A stretch of DNA of 64,000 nucleotides from Aminobacter niigataensis (GTDB lineage: Bacteria; Pseudomonadota; Alphaproteobacteria; Rhizobiales; Rhizobiaceae): positions 310,001 to 374,000 of the forward strand of contig NZ_JACHOT010000003.1 of the NCBI RefSeq assembly GCF_014200015.1. The letters run 5' to 3'. The translations under genes were made by a program, and so were the position numbers. The notes below the pieces were generated by a model. That model saw nothing but the letters and a program-made list of their open reading frames with translations. It searched no databases and was not told the origin of the DNA. Every line of letters starts with the position of its first letter. The first letter of the stretch is position 1. This document shows, piece by piece, positions 60,580 through 64,000 of this stretch.

Positions 60580-63075
60580 TCAAAGCTTGATGGCCCTGAG
60601 CCGCAGCGCATTGGCAATGACCGACACCGACGACAGGCTCATCGCGGCGGCGGCAATCATCGGCGACAGGAGCGTGCCGAGGACCGGATATAGGACGCCC
60701 GCAGCCACCGGAACACCCAGGACGTTGTAGATGAAGGCGAAGAACAGGTTCTCCTTGATGTTGCGGATGGTGCCCTGGGCGAGCTTGCGGGCGCGGACGA
60801 TGCCGCCGAGATCGCCCTTGACCAGGGTGATGCCGGCACTTTCCATGGCGACGTCGGCGCCGGTGCCCATGGCGATGCCGACATCTGCGGCGGCAAGGGC
60901 GGGCGCGTCGTTGACGCCGTCGCCAGCCATGGCGACGCCCTGCCCCTTGGCGCGCAACTCGTCGACCAGCGCCTTCTTGCTCTCGGGCAGCATGTCGGCA
61001 CGGACCTCGTCGATGCCCAGCTTCTGGGCGACCGCCTTGGCGGTGCGCTCGTTGTCGCCGGTCGCCATGATAATGCGCAGGCCTAGATCATGCAGGGTGC
61101 GGATCGCTTCGGCGGCCGAGGCCTTGATCGGATCGGCGACGGCGACGATGCCCGCCGCCTTGCCGTCGACGGCGACGAACATCGCCGTCTTGCCCTCGCC
61201 GCGTAGGGCGTCGGCGCGCGCCGCAAGTTCTGCAGTGTCGAGACCGAGATCGACCATCATCGCGGCATTGCCGAGCGCGACCTTGCGGCCGGAGACGGTC
61301 CCGGTGACACCCTTGCCGGTGACGGAGTCGAAGTCCTGGGCGTCGGGCACGGTGACGCCACGCTTGGCCGCACCCTCGACGATGGCTTCGGCGAGCGGGT
61401 GCTCGGAGCCCTTTTCAAGGCCGGCGGCAAGCGACAGCAACTCGTCGTCGGCAATGCCCTCGGCAGCAACCACGTCGGTCAACTGCGGCCGGCCTTCGGT
61501 CAGCGTGCCGGTCTTATCGACGATGAGCGTGCTCACCTTGGAGAAGCGCTCCAGCGCCTCGGCGTCCTTGATGAGCACGCCTGCCTGGGCGCCGCGGCCG
61601 GTGGCCGTCATGACCGACATCGGCGTGGCAAGGCCAAGCGCGCAGGGACAGGCGATGATGAGCACCGAGACGGCCGAGACGAAGGCGAAGACCATGCTGG
61701 GCTCGGGCCCGAAGATTGCCCAGACGACGAAGGCAACGATGGCGATCAGCACCACCGTGGGCACGAAATAGAAAGAGACGCGGTCGGCGAGGCCCTGAAT
61801 GGGCGCGCGGCTGCGCTGGGCCTTGGCGACCATGTCGACGATCTGCGACAGCACCGTCTCGCTGCCGACCTTGTCGGCGCGCATGATCAGCGAGCCGTTC
61901 TTGTTGAGCGTGCCGCCAGTCACCCTTTCGCCCTCGACCTTTTCGACCGGGACCGGCTCGCCCGTGATCATCGATTCGTCGACCGACGAACGGCCTTCAA
62001 GCACGATGCCGTCCACCGGAACGGCATCGCCCGGCCGGATGCGCAGACGGTCGCCGCTGACCACCTCGTCAAGCGGCACTTCGCTTTCCGAGCCGTCCTC
62101 GGCGATGCGGCGAGCGGTCTTGGGCGCAAGGTCGAGCAAAGCACGGATGGCCGAGCCGGTGCGCTCGCGGGCCCTGAGCTCCAGCACCTGGCCGAGGAAG
62201 ACGAGTGCGACGATGACTGCGGCCGCTTCGAAATAGACCGGCACCGCGCCGCCATGGCCGCGGAACTGATGCGGGAACAGGTCGGGGAACAGCGTGGCGA
62301 CGACCGAATAGAGATAGGCCGCGCCGACGCCAAGCGTGATCAGCGTCCACATGTTGGGGCTGCGGTTGCGGAACGAATCCAAGCCACGATGGAAGAAGGG
62401 CAGTGCCGCCCAGAGCACGACGGGCGTTGCCAGTATGAGCTCGAGCCAGGCGGCCAACGGCTCGCCGATCCAGTCGCGCACCGGCAGGCCGACCATCGGC
62501 CCCATGGCGATGACCAGGAGCGGGATGGAAAGGACCGCGCTGACCCAGAAGCGGCGGGTGAAATCGACCAGTTCAGGGTTAGGGCCGTCGTCGGCGCTCG
62601 GCATCATCGGCTCGAGCGCCATACCGCAGATCGGGCATGAGCCGGGCTTGTCCCGGATGATCTCGGGGTGCATCGGGCAGGTGTATTGCGTGTCCTTGGG
62701 CATCGGCTCCGCCGCGGGCTTGCCGGAGAGGTACTTTGCCGGCTCGGCGGTGAACTTGCCTTCGCAGGTGGACGAGCAGAAATAGTAGCCTGATCCCTCG
62801 TGCTTGACGAAGTTCCTGGCGGTGTCGCGGGCGACGTCCATGCCGCAGACGGGGTCCTTGGCACTGACATACTTGTCGGGCGCCGCCTGGAACTTGTTGC
62901 GGCAGGAATCGCTGCAGAAATGGTAGCGGTGGCCGCCATGCTCGAGCGTCGGCTTGCCGGCGGCCGGATCGACGGTCATGCCACAGACCGGATCGCGCAC
63001 CACGGTTTCGCCTTCGGCCGGGGCCTTGCTGTTGGCCGCATGATCGTGGCCGCGATGGTCGTGCTTGTCGTTCAT
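60580..63075 (-). CDS. copA: Copper-exporting P1B-type ATPase with YHS domains
   Basis: This 831-residue P-type ATPase probably exports Cu(I). Instead of heavy-metal-associated domains it has a His-rich start (HDHRGHDH), two YHS domains beginning DPVCGM at 28 and 74, and a Zn-ribbon-like stretch with CPMHPEI at 133-139 and CPICGM. The core has the CPC metal motif ([13 protein letters not shown]), DKTGT phosphorylation site and [10 protein letters not shown]. The ATG at 63075 is right because the CueR-type promoter lies just upstream; a longer in-frame form to 63186 would span that promoter and is rejected. Confidence 0.92.
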   Translation of the reverse strand: MNDKHDHRGHDHAANSKAPAEGETVVRDPVCGMTVDPAAGKPTLEHGGHRYHFCSDSCRNKFQAAPDKYVSAKDPVCGMDVARDTARNFVKHEGSGYYFCSSTCEGKFTAEPAKYLSGKPAAEPMPKDTQYTCPMHPEIIRDKPGSCPICGMALEPMMPSADDGPNPELVDFTRRFWVSAVLSIPLLVIAMGPMVGLPVRDWIGEPLAAWLELILATPVVLWAALPFFHRGLDSFRNRSPNMWTLITLGVGAAYLYSVVATLFPDLFPHQFRGHGGAVPVYFEAAAVIVALVFLGQVLELRARERTGSAIRALLDLAPKTARRIAEDGSESEVPLDEVVSGDRLRIRPGDAVPVDGIVLEGRSSVDESMITGEPVPVEKVEGERVTGGTLNKNGSLIMRADKVGSETVLSQIVDMVAKAQRSRAPIQGLADRVSFYFVPTVVLIAIVAFVVWAIFGPEPSMVFAFVSAVSVLIIACPCALGLATPMSVMTATGRGAQAGVLIKDAEALERFSKVSTLIVDKTGTLTEGRPQLTDVVAAEGIADDELLSLAAGLEKGSEHPLAEAIVEGAAKRGVTVPDAQDFDSVTGKGVTGTVSGRKVALGNAAMMVDLGLDTAELAARADALRGEGKTAMFVAVDGKAAGIVAVADPIKASAAEAIRTLHDLGLRIIMATGDNERTAKAVAQKLGIDEVRADMLPESKKALVDELRAKGQGVAMAGDGVNDAPALAAADVGIAMGTGADVAMESAGITLVKGDLGGIVRARKLAQGTIRNIKENLFFAFIYNVLGVPVAAGVLYPVLGTLLSPMIAAAAMSLSSVSVIANALRLRAIKL

Positions 63076-63106
63076 CTGTACTGGTTCCGCATTCCTCGTG
63101 GCAGCG

Positions 63107-63137
63107 ATCCTAAAGGTTCCAGCACGGGGAAGGTCAA
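63107..63137 (-). promoter_or_regulatory. CueR/MerR-type copper promoter of copA
   Basis: On the minus strand the -35 TTGACC (63137-63132) and -10 TAGGAT (63112-63107) are separated by 19 bases, the long spacer typical of MerR-family activators. The spacer contains CCTTCC-N7-GGAACC, very close to the CueR dyad of known copA promoters (CCTTCC-N7-GGAAGG). Hence copper-induced expression of copA, and maybe the DUF305 gene, is expected. The regulator gene itself is not in this window. Confidence 0.82.
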
Positions 63138-63378
63138 CACCCCGCCGGGGATAGTCTTCGAAGTACTTCCCGCCTAGCGGCAGCACCGGTGCAATCGTTC
63201 CCTCGCCCTCGTGGGGCGGGCACAGGACCGGCCACGCCTCAGGCAGGGATGTGCTACTGCTCCTGGTCGACGCCCCGGCGAACCTATATCAGCGTGAACT
63301 GCAACAGCGCCCGGCCATACCCATGGCGGAAAAATCGCGCTATAGACGCGGCCTCAAGGGCAAGGCCAGCCGAGGCAC

Positions 63379-64000
63379 ATGACAGACATTCCGCTCAACC
63401 TGGAGCTTCTGATCGACGCGGACGCCTTGCGCCGCGACCTGAGCGCGCTGACCGGCGAGGACGGCAACGGGGCAGACCCGGGAATCAGGGCAACGGCGCT
63501 GGCGATGTTCAAGGAGCGCGTCGCCGCCGGCAAGAAGATCGCCGAGGACATGCTGATGGAGGACGAGGGCGGCACCGCCTGCGCCATCCGCATCTCGCAC
63601 CTGATGGACGAGGTGATCCGCGTCCTCTACGACTTCGCCGTCACCCACGTCTACCGCGCCAAGAACCCGTCGCGGGCCGAGCGCATGGCGGTGGTCGCCG
63701 TCGGCGGCTATGGCCGCGGCACCCTCGCCCCGGGCTCCGACATCGACCTGTTGTTCCTGCTGCCCTACAAGCAGACACCGTGGGGCGAGCAGATCGTCGA
63801 GTACATGCTCTACATGCTGTGGGACATGGGGCTGAAAGTCGGCCACGCCACCCGCAACATCGACGAGTGCCTGAGGCTTTCGCGCAGCGACATCACCATC
63901 CGCACGGCGATCCTGGAAGCCCGCTTCGTGTGGGGCGAACGCAAGCTCTGCGACGAGCTGATCGAGCGCTTCGACAAGGAGCTGGTGAAGGACACCGGGC
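63379..64000 (+). CDS. glnD: [Protein-PII] uridylyltransferase (3' end outside window)
   Basis: GlnD uridylylates and deuridylylates PII proteins and so reports nitrogen status. Only the first 207 residues are present; the full protein is about 930. The nucleotidyltransferase motif is visible: VAVGGYGRGTLAPGSDIDLLFLLP with the catalytic Asp pair, preceded by AKNPSRAERMAV. In rhizobia glnD usually follows mutS, but here it is 20 kb from it. ATG at 63379 is the likely start. Confidence 0.93.
   Translation, partial: MTDIPLNLELLIDADALRRDLSALTGEDGNGADPGIRATALAMFKERVAAGKKIAEDMLMEDEGGTACAIRISHLMDEVIRVLYDFAVTHVYRAKNPSRAERMAVVAVGGYGRGTLAPGSDIDLLFLLPYKQTPWGEQIVEYMLYMLWDMGLKVGHATRNIDECLRLSRSDITIRTAILEARFVWGERKLCDELIERFDKELVKDTG

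Noticed and set aside
63076-63186. Longer N-terminus for the copper ATPase
   Set aside because: The extra 37 codons span the CueR-type promoter, so they would be transcribed only in part; the family begins at the His-rich segment.
1-64000. CRISPR arrays, rRNA operons, complete insertion sequences
   Set aside because: No regularly spaced repeats, rRNA signatures, transposase genes or terminal inverted repeats with target duplications were found by eye.

Overview
The window looks like chromosome of a GC-rich alphaproteobacterium of the Hyphomicrobiales, most likely Phyllobacteriaceae (Mesorhizobium or Aminobacter type). The signs are the core genes malic enzyme-PTA fusion, mutS and glnD, a perfect iron-control palindrome of the Irr type, rhizobial intergenic palindromes, and dense ATGA-coupled operons. 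One 60-base core line counted by eye is about 62% G+C. Two islands drop to roughly 43-53%.

Layout. 1-1624: the N-terminal part of a large secreted protein, cut by the left edge. 2073-9908: a complete sugar uptake and catabolism regulon (binding protein, double ATPase, two permeases, LacI repressor, Gfo/Idh/MocA dehydrogenase, PfkB kinase) with a LacI operator in its promoter. 10106-15604: DUF2189 membrane protein, an ECF42-type sigma factor paired with a YCII/DGPF protein, a GabT-like aminotransferase and an FAD-dependent reductase. 15862-22182: an iron regulon with an Irr-type palindrome, imelysin, bacterioferritin-associated ferredoxin, bacterioferritin, di-haem oxidoreductase, a second imelysin and a DUF1513 protein. 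22204-34226: housekeeping and small-enzyme genes (phnN, prfC, DNA alkylation repair protein, VOC proteins, AraC regulator, class II amidotransferase, dut, HAD phosphatase, PEP mutase-like protein, EI24/CysZ-like protein, adenosine kinase).

34981-37812 is a low-GC three-gene operon between imperfect direct repeats: an XRE-HTH/ASCH protein, a PIN-GNAT-(PUA/ASCH-like) fusion and a small P-loop kinase. It is the best candidate here for an undescribed conflict or defence system. 38080-43236 holds malic enzyme and mutS. 43571-47039 is a second low-GC operon, a four-TM 829-residue protein plus a 330-residue protein, both of unknown function. It ends next to a truncated copy of an AraC gene whose full-length version lies 2.5 kb downstream.

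47265-60077 is a set of accessory regulators and small enzymes: ArsR-SRPBCC with two operators, methyltransferase, AraC, epoxide hydrolase, membrane AraC, alpha/beta hydrolase, TetR-GFA with operator, GGDEF-EAL and aldo/keto reductase. 60159-63137 is a copper module (DUF305 protein, CopA-type ATPase, CueR-type promoter). glnD enters at the right edge. In many rhizobia malic enzyme, mutS and glnD are neighbours, so the 20 kb between mutS and glnD appears to be accessory DNA inserted in a core locus.
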